Notes: generated by a model not told the origin, from the sequence alone. 16,650 nt of DNA from Cellvibrionales bacterium UBA4495 (GCA_002388905.1 DGNJ01000037.1:7291-23940), one strand, 5' to 3'. Shown: positions 7,182 to 15,417, numbered from the stretch's first letter. A program made the numbers and translations.

Positions 7182-8435
7182 TCATGCGCGGTTGGCGTGA
7201 TCTGGCTGTGTTTCCTGCCCGGTTTTCTGTCCCATTTTTTCTGCCAGGAAGTGGACCTGTTTGCGGAGGAAAGCGTCCTGGGTTGCCGTGAAGCCGACAA
7301 TGCGACTGATGCCGGCGCCCGCATAGAGGGGCTCGGTTTCGCAGGTGGCGGACAACCGGGCGTCGCTGGCCTGCCGGTTGCTGATCAGCAGGTCCCAGGG
7401 GGCCCCCTCTTTCAGCCGGTCGAGCAACTCGGTGCAATGCCGGTCTTTCTCCATGTCCAGATGCCAGCGGGTCGTCGGGGATCCGGCTGTCGTCCCGGCC
7501 ACGGCAAAAGCCAGTTCAATGGGTGTGTGCCATTGGCGGCATAGCCGGGAAACCACTGTGCAAAAGTTCAGGGCCTGGAGTTCGCCCTCAGCACCTTCAG
7601 CCGGCAGTCGGACAAAGGCACAATTTTCCCGGCCCTGCAGGCGCTCGGCGTCGTAGAGGAGTGCAGCACTGTCGATTATCTCGTCCAGTGAATTCAGCAA
7701 CCCCTGGAAGTGGTCGGCATTCAGTTGGTTGCGCAATCGGGGAAGGTTAAGACAGGCGATGGCCGCCAGGGGCCCCTGTTCCACAGCGGGCGCGTGGTTT
7801 CGTTCGCCCAACAGGGATTCAAGGCGTTGGTCGAGGATATGCAGGTCGTCGCCGGCGCTTTCTCCTTCCGCCGCGGGTAGCCGCTGGCCGAGTGCCCGCA
7901 GACGCCGGGACAATCCCGAGCCGGCGCTGGCGAGCCAGAGGCCGAAAACGAGAGCGGCACTGCCTCCCAAGCCGGCAAGCCACCACAGGGGTTGGCGGTA
8001 ACTGGCCAGCATCGTGCCGTTCTGCAATTCAATGCGCACCCGCCCGGCAGGGGAGGCTTCAAAGGTCACCGGTTGCCGGAATATCGCGGGTTCCGACTCC
8101 GAGTGGGGAGCGCCGCCCTGCGCCAGCAGGCGGCCATCGGGCCCGTAGGCGTAGGCGCCCACTACTTGCGGCGTACCGGAAACCAGGTCGTCCAGAAGCA
8201 CCTGGAGACTGATGATATCGCCATTGACCAGCGGTTGCCGGGCGGTTTCGGCAAGCTGCTCGGACAGCGCCTCTCCCAGGGTTCTCTGTTGCTGTCGGGC
8301 CAGCTCGATGAGCTGCCCGTGGAGGATCAGGATCAGGGCCAGACCTGTGGCCAGGGCGAATACCGCGAAGGCGGAGGCGAATTTTAATCCGAAACCGAAG
8401 GGCCTCTTGCCGAAATCGGTGGGGCGCATCAACAT
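7182..8435 (-). CDS. Smp/AhpA-like inner-membrane protein
   Basis: The product is 417 aa. Hydrophobic helices at about 17-39 and 148-169 flank a periplasmic region of about 110 residues (QLIELARQQQ... through ...RIELQNG). That part resembles the SMP_2 / YtjB (Smp) sensor-like domain, including an A..PLVNGD..LQVLLDDLV helix and a later YGPDGRLLAQ strand. The cytoplasmic part from 172 on starts with a helical linker. It continues (GPLAAIACLNLPRLRNQL..., then LQALNFCTVVSRLC) with a pattern I can only describe as a degenerate nucleotide-cyclase-like fold; no catalytic aspartates are obvious. Smp lies divergent from serB in E. coli, the same arrangement seen here, which supports the family assignment. 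The start is uncertain between ATG 8435 and ATG 8429; neither has a good ribosome site. Its function is unknown. Confidence 0.7.
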   Translation of the reverse strand: MLMRPTDFGKRPFGFGLKFASAFAVFALATGLALILILHGQLIELARQQQRTLGEALSEQLAETARQPLVNGDIISLQVLLDDLVSGTPQVVGAYAYGPDGRLLAQGGAPHSESEPAIFRQPVTFEASPAGRVRIELQNGTMLASYRQPLWWLAGLGGSAALVFGLWLASAGSGLSRRLRALGQRLPAAEGESAGDDLHILDQRLESLLGERNHAPAVEQGPLAAIACLNLPRLRNQLNADHFQGLLNSLDEIIDSAALLYDAERLQGRENCAFVRLPAEGAEGELQALNFCTVVSRLCRQWHTPIELAFAVAGTTAGSPTTRWHLDMEKDRHCTELLDRLKEGAPWDLLISNRQASDARLSATCETEPLYAGAGISRIVGFTATQDAFLRKQVHFLAEKMGQKTGQETQPDHANRA

Positions 8436-8483
8436 GGGGTGTCATTCTTGATCGAAGACGTACTATCTTAACAGTGGCTCGCC

Positions 8484-8489
8484 TATAAT
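8484..8489 (+). promoter_or_regulatory. Perfect -10 box (TATAAT) for serB
   Basis: The hexamer matches the sigma70 -10 consensus exactly. The -35 region 17 bases upstream (TACTAT) is poor. Transcription would start near base 8496, which puts the ATG at 8488 upstream of the message and supports the GTG at 8518 as the serB start. The leader would then be about 22 bases. Confidence 0.5.
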
Positions 8490-8517
8490 GGCGACCTTGG
8501 CAGGCAACGGACGTATT

Positions 8518-9741
8518 GTGAAAGAAATCCTCCTCATCAATGTCACTGGCGAGGACAAGCCGGGAGTCACCAGCGGCGTCACCGGGGTTCTCGCCCAACA
8601 TGACGTGAATATCCTCGATGTGGGCCAGGCGGTGATTCACGACACCCTGACCCTGGGCATCCTGGCGGAAGTTCCCCAGCACCTGGAGTCGGGGCAGGTA
8701 CTGAAGGACGTACTCTTCCAGGTTCACAAAATGGATTTGCAGGTGCGTTTCCAGCCCATCTCCGAGGAAAGTTACGCTCACTGGGTCGCCCAGCAGGGCA
8801 AACCCCGCCACATCGTCACCCTTCTGGCACGGCGCATCACGGCCGAATACATCGCCCGGGTTACCGCCGTCACCAGTGGTCACGGTCTCAATATCGACAA
8901 GATCAACCGCCTTTCCGGCCGGATCCCCCTGGACAGGATCGACACCCACAGCAAGGCCTGTGTGGAATTTTCCGTGCGCGGCGCGCCGTCCGATCTGCGC
9001 GATTTCCGCTCGGCGCTGCTGGAACTGGCCTCGGAAATGGATGTGGATATCGCCTACCAGGAGGACAATATTTTCCGGCGCCACCGCCGCCTGGTGGTTT
9101 TCGATATGGATTCCACCCTGATCGACGCCGAGGTTATCGACGAACTGGCCGAAGAGGCCGGGGTCGGCGCGGAGGTGTCGCGAATTACCGAGGCGGCCAT
9201 GCGCGGCGAGCTCGATTTCAAGCAGAGCTTCAGCCGCCGGATTGCCCTGCTCGAGGGCCTGGAGGAGGGCGCGTTGGGCCGGGTCGCCGAGCGCCTGCGC
9301 CTGAACGAGGGCGCGGAGGAGCTTATCTCGACGCTGAAAATGCTGGGTTACAAGACCGCGATTATTTCCGGCGGTTTCGAGTTCTTCGGACGGGAAATTC
9401 AACGCAAGTTGGGTATCGATTACGTCTATGCCAACGCCCTGGAGATCGTCGATGGCCGGGTCACGGGCAGGGCTTCGGGTGCCATCGTTGACGGTGAGCG
9501 CAAGGCGGGACTGTTGCGGAAGTTGGCCGAGCGGGAAAATATCAGCCTGGAACAGGTGGTGGCCGTGGGGGATGGCGCCAACGATTTGCCCATGCTCAAC
9601 ATTGCCGGCCTGGGCATCGCTTTCCGCGCCAAGCCCATCGTAAAAGCCACTGCCAAGCAGTCCATTTCCCACCTGGGCCTGGATGGCGTACTTTACCTGA
9701 TGGGTATCCGCGACCGGGACACCCAGGGCGGCGTCCAATAA
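8518..9741 (+). CDS. serB: Phosphoserine phosphatase with N-terminal ACT-type domains
   Basis: The product is 407 aa from the GTG start. It hydrolyses O-phosphoserine to serine, the last step of serine synthesis. Residues 1 to about 180 form the ACT-type regulatory part seen in Pseudomonas SerB (LINVTGEDKPGVTSGV, then RHIVTLLARRITAEY). Residues about 190-400 form the HAD phosphatase: nucleophile Asp196 and acid/base Asp198 in FDMDSTLI, motif II Ser284-Gly-Gly, and the metal-binding GDGANDLPML at 351-360. The longer frame from ATG 8488 adds MATLAGNGRI, which is not conserved and overlaps the TATAAT box, so GTG 8518 is chosen. The start VKEILLINVTG aligns with the known SerB N-terminus. The gene is divergent from the Smp/AhpA-like gene (82 bases between starts) and convergent with fimX. 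Confidence 0.95.
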   Translation: MKEILLINVTGEDKPGVTSGVTGVLAQHDVNILDVGQAVIHDTLTLGILAEVPQHLESGQVLKDVLFQVHKMDLQVRFQPISEESYAHWVAQQGKPRHIVTLLARRITAEYIARVTAVTSGHGLNIDKINRLSGRIPLDRIDTHSKACVEFSVRGAPSDLRDFRSALLELASEMDVDIAYQEDNIFRRHRRLVVFDMDSTLIDAEVIDELAEEAGVGAEVSRITEAAMRGELDFKQSFSRRIALLEGLEEGALGRVAERLRLNEGAEELISTLKMLGYKTAIISGGFEFFGREIQRKLGIDYVYANALEIVDGRVTGRASGAIVDGERKAGLLRKLAERENISLEQVVAVGDGANDLPMLNIAGLGIAFRAKPIVKATAKQSISHLGLDGVLYLMGIRDRDTQGGVQ

Positions 9742-9748
9742 AGCCCTC

Positions 9749-9775
9749 AAAACCCCTGCCCGCCGCGGGCAGGGG
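9749..9775 (-). terminator. Rho-independent terminator of fimX
   Basis: CCCCTGCCCG (9753-9762) and CGGGCAGGGG (9766-9775) form a perfect 10-base GC-rich stem around a 3-base loop. Read on the minus strand the stem is followed by TTTT (9752-9749), giving a canonical terminator 6 bases after the fimX stop. On the plus strand the hairpin is followed by GGCGCTTC, so it can block serB transcription only less efficiently. Confidence 0.85.
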
Positions 9776-9780
9776 GCGCT

Positions 9781-11880
9781 TCAACTCTCCTCGGAAAATT
9801 CGTAATTCATGGCCGGGGCCGGCGGCTGGATATAGTGTCCCTGGATGTAGTCGACACTGGCCTGCCAAAGGGAAGGAATAATCGAGGCGGTTTCCACGAA
9901 GGGAATCACGATCCGCTGATCGTCGGCCTTGAGTCCGTTGATCAGACCCATCATGGTTTCCACGCCGTCTTCGTCTTTCTGGGCCTTCTCGACGATAAGC
10001 ATGTCCATCTTGACGAAATCCACGGTCATGCGGTGGAAGATATCCAGCGGGTTGATAACCAGGCCAAAATGGGTCAGCGCGGTGCCGGCCTGGATCTTCC
10101 GGAGGTTTTCCACCATGGTTGCCGCTTTGGCCATGTGGCGGCTGACGTCGATCTCGCGCAACTGGAAGACCAGGTCCCGGGGAGTGACACCGGCTGTTTT
10201 CAGGGCCAGTTTCAGCCAGGCTATGAACTGGTTGTCGCAAATGGTGGCGGCGCTGATATTGACGAAGAGACGGGTGTTGGGGTCTGTCTGCTGCTTTTTC
10301 CCGAGCGCCTTGATGGCTTCGAGAATGATCCAGCGGTCGATTTCCTTGCCTGCTTCGGTCTTGAAAATCCGCGCCACGAAATCATCGGGCAGACTGTCGG
10401 GAAGAGCGCCGGGCTTGGCGCGCATCAATACTTCGTAGAGTTCCGCGTATTCGCCGTGCAGGGGCACGATGGGCTGGAAGGCAATGTCGAGTTGGTGCCT
10501 GTCGAGCATCTGCCGGCCCATACGCTCGATATCGTCGCCGCCCAGGTCTGGTGCCGAGGGATCGATACTGGCCTCGAAAAGTCGTGCGCCGTCGCCCACA
10601 TCGGGATGCTTGCCGTTTTCGCGCAATTCGTGGATGGCTTTCAGGGAACGTTCGATGCAGCCGTCCGCCGTCGAGGTCGCCTCGCTGATGACACTCAGCC
10701 CGATACTGAGGGTACAGGTCATGGTCAGGTCGTCCAGTTCGAAGACCTGCTCCCTGACCGAATGGGCCAGTTTTTCCGCAAAAGTCAGGGCCCTGTCGGG
10801 ATCGTTGGTCTTGTCCAGGAGGACGAAGGAGTCCTCCCGGATCCGTCCGAACTGGCAGTCGGGGCCGGCAAAATCGACAATATAATCCGCCAGTTGAGTG
10901 ACGCCCTGTTCCAGGGTGGCGATGCCCAGTTCCCGCTGCAGGACATCGAAGCGGTCGATGCGGATATAGTGGAGGATGGCGGTATCTTCGGTGCGGGCCG
11001 CCATGCGTATCGCCTGGTTGATGCGATCGAGCATATCGTGGAGCCGGATGCCGGTATTGGAGCCGGTGTCGAGTTCCGCTTCCGGCTCGCCACTGTCCTG
11101 CAGGCGGGACAGAAAACGCCGCTCAACGGTCAACTGCAGGGCCGGGTCGCCCTGGTGCTCGATCTGGGCAATCCGGCCCTGGACCGGGAACGTGGAGCCA
11201 TCCGGCAGAAGGCCTTCGAACGCCACGTCTTCCTGCTCCCGGGCGTCGTCGGCCGAGAGCGGTTTGAGGTATTGCTTGAACCCGGCCTGGCTTTTCCTGC
11301 CGATACTGTCCAGCACCGGTAACAGGGCCATGCCGTCGGCGTCCAGGTATCCGAACAGGTTGGCATAGGTATCATTGACCTGGATGTAAGTGCCGTCCTG
11401 GATAATGGCGATGCCGTCCTGGGAACTGTTGATCAATTCTTCGCAACGGCTCTCCGATTCGGCATAGCGGCGCTTCCAGAAACGCAGCCGTCGTCGCTGA
11501 TCCAGGTAGTACAGCACCCGGGATACCACCTGCAGCATGTGCTGGTCTTCGTCCATGGGAACAACGTCCGCCGCCCCCAGCCGCAGGCCGTCGACGATCA
11601 CCTCCGAGTCATAGCCGGCACTGATCAGCACCACCGGTATATCCTTGTTGAGCCGGCGGATCTGGTGAAACACGGATTTGGCGGTAACGGTTTCGGCGGC
11701 GTACTGGACCAGAGCTATATCCCAGTTGCGCTCCTGCATTTTCGAACCCAGTTCCCCGGGCGAGCCGATGTAGTGGGGATCGATTTTGTAGTTGGCATTG
11801 CGCAGCAGGCTGACAAGCCGGTTGGCGTCTTCCACGCTGTCGTGGACGAGGAGCAGATTCAGGGTACCGTCTGTTTCCAT
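9781..11880 (-). CDS. fimX: c-di-GMP receptor for type IV pili, REC-PAS-GGDEF-EAL
   Basis: The product is 699 aa, against about 690 for P. aeruginosa FimX, which promotes pilus assembly and twitching and sits at a cell pole. The domain order is REC-like about 7-125, PAS about 140-255, GGDEF about 285-435 and EAL about 450-690. All enzymatic sites look dead. The REC lacks the phosphoacceptor Asp (ALVQYAAE at 56-63). The GGDEF site reads REDSF (348-352). EAL reads EVL (483-485), the same replacement as in P. aeruginosa FimX. The DDFG metal motif reads THFG (603-606). The nucleotide-binding frame is kept (Asn541, VKMD, FVET at 661-664, YIQGHYIQPP), so it should bind but not cleave c-di-GMP. Location next to serB matches Pseudomonas. 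A strong terminator follows, and a 30-base palindrome lies upstream. Confidence 0.93.
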   Translation of the reverse strand: METDGTLNLLLVHDSVEDANRLVSLLRNANYKIDPHYIGSPGELGSKMQERNWDIALVQYAAETVTAKSVFHQIRRLNKDIPVVLISAGYDSEVIVDGLRLGAADVVPMDEDQHMLQVVSRVLYYLDQRRRLRFWKRRYAESESRCEELINSSQDGIAIIQDGTYIQVNDTYANLFGYLDADGMALLPVLDSIGRKSQAGFKQYLKPLSADDAREQEDVAFEGLLPDGSTFPVQGRIAQIEHQGDPALQLTVERRFLSRLQDSGEPEAELDTGSNTGIRLHDMLDRINQAIRMAARTEDTAILHYIRIDRFDVLQRELGIATLEQGVTQLADYIVDFAGPDCQFGRIREDSFVLLDKTNDPDRALTFAEKLAHSVREQVFELDDLTMTCTLSIGLSVISEATSTADGCIERSLKAIHELRENGKHPDVGDGARLFEASIDPSAPDLGGDDIERMGRQMLDRHQLDIAFQPIVPLHGEYAELYEVLMRAKPGALPDSLPDDFVARIFKTEAGKEIDRWIILEAIKALGKKQQTDPNTRLFVNISAATICDNQFIAWLKLALKTAGVTPRDLVFQLREIDVSRHMAKAATMVENLRKIQAGTALTHFGLVINPLDIFHRMTVDFVKMDMLIVEKAQKDEDGVETMMGLINGLKADDQRIVIPFVETASIIPSLWQASVDYIQGHYIQPPAPAMNYEFSEES

Positions 11881-11933
11881 AATCGGGTCGTGGCAACTCC
11901 GGGAAGGGCCGGGCGAGGCTCGGCGGCTCGTTG

Positions 11934-11963
11934 TTGACTTTATGGCCGTCAGTATAAAGTCAA
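11934..11963. promoter_or_regulatory. Perfect 10-10-10 inverted repeat upstream of fimX
   Basis: TTGACTTTAT (11934-11943) and ATAAAGTCAA (11954-11963) are perfect 10-base arms around a 10-base spacer. The element lies 53 bases before the fimX ATG and 27 bases after the PilZ-like gene's stop, in a 110-base gap. It carries promoter-like hexamers on both strands: minus TATACT (11956-11951), and plus TTGTTG (11931-11936) with TATAAA (11953-11958) at 16-base spacing. The centre-to-centre distance of the arms is 20 bases, about two helical turns, as for a dimeric or tetrameric regulator. No T tract follows, so it is not a terminator. Operator function is an inference. Confidence 0.5.
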
Positions 11964-11990
11964 ACCTTTATCGGCCACCACCCCGTCGGG

Positions 11991-13703
11991 TTAAATCTCC
12001 GGCTGTCCTTTTTCCAGTGTGAACCGCGACATGTGGAAGGTGCTCTCAAGGGTGTCGGTCAGTTGGGTGATAAATTCACCGTCCAGGGACATAATTCGCA
12101 CCCGTTGGCGCGCCTTGAAGGGCATGGAGGGCAGAATCACCTCTAGAGCGCCGTCCGCCGGGTCAAATAGCAGGCCCGGAAGATAGGGGGATACGGGCCG
12201 GTCGGTCCTGACCACGCAGGCGGCGCAGGGCCGGGGCCGTCCGCTCAGGAACTCCATGCCGGCCAGGCGGTTCAGTCTGGGTGTGGTGTGGACCCAGCGG
12301 ACAATGGCAAATTGCCAGTCCTCCGTGCCCTTTTCCTGGACGGCGATCAATTCCCCGGGGCTCAGGCTTTCCACGGTGTCGCCGAGTTCCACGCAGGCGC
12401 CCCTCCTGCTGGTATTGATGCGCATTCCCGGGTAGGCCTTGATGGGTTTGGCAGTGGGCTTCCTGCGGATATCCACGGGTTTGTAATCCAGTGGCGATTC
12501 CGGGGATCCGTTTTTTTCTTTGTGTTCCGTGAAATGCCGGTCCGAGGAATCGTAGGCATCGTGCCAGGCATCCTCCGCCGAAAGCTGATCCTGCAGGTAG
12601 GCCGGCTTGCGGTCGCTGAAAAGCTTGTAGTCTTCGCCGTGATGATGCTGGTCCAGCCTGATCAGGAAATCCTCGAAACTTTTGCTCTTGGCCAGCAGGC
12701 GGTGAATGCGGGTAAGGCCGAGAACCACCGTCACTTCGGTCTCATCGTCGTGGTGCTCCTCTTCCCGGACCTGCTCCGACGACCAGTATTTGCACAGATC
12801 GTCGGCGATGCGCACCGGCAGACCCTTGAGATTACTCTCGGCCTTCATATCGGTGATCAGGTTGACCAGCTTGTCCGGGCGAAGGCGAACGTGCTGCTTG
12901 GCGATGCCGGATACCCGGGATGCATAGACGGGGCCTTTGTTGCCTTGCGTATCCACCACGAACAGGCCGCGCTCGGAGCCCGGCGCCAGTTCCGCCAGTT
13001 GGGCCCCGTTATCGAGAAAGTCGAAAATGGAGCGCAACTCCGTGGGCGTGTAATGCCCGGGATTGGCGCAGGCCAGCAGCAGGGGCTTCAGGTAGGCGGT
13101 TCTGACCGATTGCCCCTGGAAGGGCGTCGCCGTGGCGGGGGTGGTATCCAACTCAAAGCCCCGGGCCAACTGGTAAAGGCTGTGCAGTTCCTGCCAGAAG
13201 TTGCCCGGGGGTTGGATATAGGTCTGCCAGCAGGTGAGAAGCAGCCGGTTCATGACCGAGAGCGCGCCCTGGATACTGTTGACCAGGGTGCCGGGGAGCA
13301 TGTCGTCCCGCCCGCAGTTGTCCACGATGATGGCTTTGTAGCCTTCCGCCAGGCTTCTCAAAATAGCCACGCTTAAAGACAGTACCCGGGTGTTCTTTTC
13401 GTTGACGGCGAGGTTGCGGGTAAGTTTTTCCGTGCAGTCGAGGGCCACCGGCTGCAGGAGGTCCAGAAGCCGCTGTTTTTTCGCGGGTTCCGCCTTGAGT
13501 CCGGCCACTTCGGGAATGTTGCGATAGAGCTGGCCGCAGAGGGTGGGCGGGTCCGTGTAGGGCAACTGGTGGATATACTGTTTCAGGGCCTCACTGTCGG
13601 CATTGCAGAAGCTGAGGGACTCCGTGGACTGCCGGGGGAGTCTCAGGTTGTCGAGCAGTTCATCCAGGTTCGACGGGCGTGCCTGCATATCCATGTGCCG
13701 CAT
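11991..13703 (-). CDS. Large uncharacterised protein with C-terminal PilZ-like region
   Basis: The product is 570 aa. I cannot name the N-terminal 400 residues; they are mostly helical, without a signal peptide or membrane segment. A polar, acidic and His-rich stretch (about 310-405, including EEEHHDDE and DQHHHGED) links them to the C-terminal part. At 428-440 MRINTSRRGACVEL fits the N/DxSxxG element of a PilZ beta-barrel, followed by barrel-like strands to FLSG at 488. The usual RxxxR c-di-GMP motif upstream is incomplete: only RRKPTAK (413-419) is present. Binding of c-di-GMP is therefore uncertain. The ATG at 13703 is preceded by AAAAGG, better than for the two downstream Mets. It lies upstream of fimX on the same strand with a 110-base gap, which suggests a role with FimX in type IV pilus or other c-di-GMP control, by inference. 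Confidence 0.75.
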   Translation of the reverse strand: MRHMDMQARPSNLDELLDNLRLPRQSTESLSFCNADSEALKQYIHQLPYTDPPTLCGQLYRNIPEVAGLKAEPAKKQRLLDLLQPVALDCTEKLTRNLAVNEKNTRVLSLSVAILRSLAEGYKAIIVDNCGRDDMLPGTLVNSIQGALSVMNRLLLTCWQTYIQPPGNFWQELHSLYQLARGFELDTTPATATPFQGQSVRTAYLKPLLLACANPGHYTPTELRSIFDFLDNGAQLAELAPGSERGLFVVDTQGNKGPVYASRVSGIAKQHVRLRPDKLVNLITDMKAESNLKGLPVRIADDLCKYWSSEQVREEEHHDDETEVTVVLGLTRIHRLLAKSKSFEDFLIRLDQHHHGEDYKLFSDRKPAYLQDQLSAEDAWHDAYDSSDRHFTEHKEKNGSPESPLDYKPVDIRRKPTAKPIKAYPGMRINTSRRGACVELGDTVESLSPGELIAVQEKGTEDWQFAIVRWVHTTPRLNRLAGMEFLSGRPRPCAACVVRTDRPVSPYLPGLLFDPADGALEVILPSMPFKARQRVRIMSLDGEFITQLTDTLESTFHMSRFTLEKGQPEI

Positions 13704-13788
13704 GTTGCCTTTTCCGGCATTATTTCATAAATAAGGCGTCCTTTGTCCACTTTCTGCTGCGCCCTGGCAGTGTCCGGCGAGACCGCCT

Positions 13789-14808
13789 TCACAGGCCTCG
13801 ATGGCCGACCTGGCTTTTGGCGGCGGCACCCGGTATTTCCCGGACCAGCTTGGGCAACAGGTAACCGGAGACCCGGGCCTGGAGGGCGGCATAGAGTCGC
13901 AGGGCCTCCTTTTCCGGTATATCGAAGTGCCCGGCGCCGGCCACCGGGTCCATCAGGTGCAGGTAATAGGGCAGAATGCCTGCGGCGAACAGCTTCTCGC
14001 TCAGGCTTTCCAGTGCTTCGGCACTGTCATTGACCCCCCGCAACAGCACCGCCTGGTTGAGTAGCACCACGTCTTTTTGCCGGAGTCTGGCGGCCATGGC
14101 GGCAACGTCGTTGTCGATTTCATTGCCGTGATTGATATGCAGCACCATCACCGGGCGCAGCCGGGTGCCGGTGAGCCAGGCCAGGCAGCGCTCATCGATG
14201 CGGCCCGGAATAACCACGGGCAATCGCGTGTGAACCCGCAGCCGTTCCACGTGGGGAATGCCGGCGATGGCATCCACGAGCCAGCGCAGGTGCTCATCGC
14301 CGGTGGCCAGGGGGTCGCCGCCGCTGAGGATCACCTCGCGGATGCTGTTGTCACCGGCGATATAATCCAGTGCCTGGCGCCACTCGCGCTTGCCCAGGGT
14401 GTTCTCACGATAGGGGAAGTGGCGCCGGAAACAGTAGCGGCAATTGATGGCACAGGCGGGGCTGACCACCAGCAAGAGGCGGCCCCGGTATTTATGGACC
14501 ACGCCGGGCACCGGGTTGTGCCGGCTTTCCTGCAGCGGGTCAGTGTCGAACCCGGGGGTCGACCGTTCTTCCTCCGCCAGGGGCAGAACCTGGCGCAATA
14601 GGGGATCGTCCGGGTCTCCCCGGCGCATTCGCGACAGGTAGGGGACCGGCACCCGGACCGGAAAGTCGGTGGCGCCCAGCACCCGACCGGCCAGGGGAGA
14701 GTCGGCAAGGTCCAGGCGTAGCAGGAGCTCCCGGGCCGAGGTCACGGCGCCGGCGAGCTCCCCTTTCCAGTCGGACACCTGCCAAGTGGGGATGGTCTGC
14801 TGTATCAT
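13789..14808 (-). CDS. epmB: EF-P beta-lysylation protein, lysine 2,3-aminomutase-like
   Basis: The product is 339 aa, typical for EpmB, a radical SAM/PLP enzyme that converts (S)-alpha-lysine to (R)-beta-lysine for attachment to elongation factor P. The iron-sulphur cysteines are Cys119, Cys123 and Cys126 ([15 protein letters not shown]). The SAM-binding region shows SGGDPL, and the PLP lysine is probably Lys320 in GYLLPKLV. It lacks the long C-terminal part of catabolic lysine 2,3-aminomutases (KamA), and its position next to efp and epmA decides in favour of EpmB. ATG 14808 follows AGGGG at 5-base spacing. The gene diverges from efp, with 39 bases between the two start codons. No terminator is obvious in the 85 bases before the downstream PilZ-like gene. 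Confidence 0.93.
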   Translation of the reverse strand: MIQQTIPTWQVSDWKGELAGAVTSARELLLRLDLADSPLAGRVLGATDFPVRVPVPYLSRMRRGDPDDPLLRQVLPLAEEERSTPGFDTDPLQESRHNPVPGVVHKYRGRLLLVVSPACAINCRYCFRRHFPYRENTLGKREWRQALDYIAGDNSIREVILSGGDPLATGDEHLRWLVDAIAGIPHVERLRVHTRLPVVIPGRIDERCLAWLTGTRLRPVMVLHINHGNEIDNDVAAMAARLRQKDVVLLNQAVLLRGVNDSAEALESLSEKLFAAGILPYYLHLMDPVAGAGHFDIPEKEALRLYAALQARVSGYLLPKLVREIPGAAAKSQVGHRGL

Positions 14809-14847
14809 AGCGCCCCTGCAAAATACACTGGATTAAATGAGGCAAGA

Positions 14848-15417
14848 ATGGCGGACTATTCTACCAACGAATTCAAGGCCGGGCTTAAAGTGATGCTCGA
14901 CGGCGATCCCTGCAACATCGTCGAGAATGAATTCGTCAAACCCGGCAAGGGCCAGGCGTTCAACCGCGTCAAGCTGCGCAACCTCAAGACCGGCCGGGTC
15001 TGGGAGCGCACCTTCAAGTCCGGCGACAAGCTGGAAGGCGCCGACGTCATGGACAAGGAGATGCAGTATCTCTACAACGACGGCGAACACTATCACTTCA
15101 TGGAGCCGGATACCTTCGAGCAGCACCAGGCCGATGCCGCCGCCGTGGGCGATGCCGCCCAGTGGCTGAAGGAGCAGGACATGTGCACGGTGACGCTCTA
15201 CAACGGGGCCCCGCTTGCTGTCTCCCCGCCCAATCACGTGGAGCTCGAAATTGTCGAGACCGATCCAGGCCTGCGTGGCGACACCGCCCAGGGCGGCAAC
15301 AAGCCCGCCACCCTGGCCACCGGCGCCGTGGTCAAGGTGCCCCTCTTCCTCAACACGGGCGAGGTGATCAAGGTGGATACCCGCACGGGCGAATACCTGG
15401 GTCGCGCCAGGGACTGA
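14848..15417 (+). CDS. efp: Elongation factor P
   Basis: The product is 189 aa, the usual length. EF-P binds between the P and E sites of ribosomes stalled on polyproline and speeds peptide-bond formation. The three beta-barrel domains are all present. The modified loop reads [10 protein letters not shown] with Lys34 at the tip, the EpmA substrate, consistent with the flanking epmA and epmB. Domain III contains [15 protein letters not shown], the EF-P family signature, and ends [23 protein letters not shown] at 14839-14842 fixes ATG 14848. The 39-base gap to epmB must hold the start signals of both genes, so at least one promoter probably extends into the other gene. A hairpin directly follows the stop codon, before epmA. 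Confidence 0.98.
   Translation: MADYSTNEFKAGLKVMLDGDPCNIVENEFVKPGKGQAFNRVKLRNLKTGRVWERTFKSGDKLEGADVMDKEMQYLYNDGEHYHFMEPDTFEQHQADAAAVGDAAQWLKEQDMCTVTLYNGAPLAVSPPNHVELEIVETDPGLRGDTAQGGNKPATLATGAVVKVPLFLNTGEVIKVDTRTGEYLGRARD

Noticed and set aside
8059..9750. 563-codon open frame on the minus strand
   Set aside because: It runs antisense through all of serB and out of frame across the Smp/AhpA-like gene; both of those have clear family matches.
9753..9775. Terminator for serB
   Set aside because: On the plus strand the hairpin is followed by GGCGCTTC, without a T tract; the T run is on the minus-strand side, so it is assigned to fimX.
9835..11322. 495-codon open frame on the plus strand
   Set aside because: It is entirely antisense to fimX, whose domains are recognisable throughout; the translation has no known motif and arises from high GC at third codon positions.
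12288..13376. 362-codon open frame on the plus strand
   Set aside because: It is antisense to the PilZ-like gene. That gene is itself less well known, but it has a ribosome site, a PilZ-like motif and an operon-like position; this frame has none.
13716..13750. Promoter for the PilZ-like gene (minus TGGACA and AATAAT)
   Set aside because: Hexamers match well but the spacing is 19 bases; an AT-rich inverted repeat (13720-13734) explains the -10-like sequence equally well.
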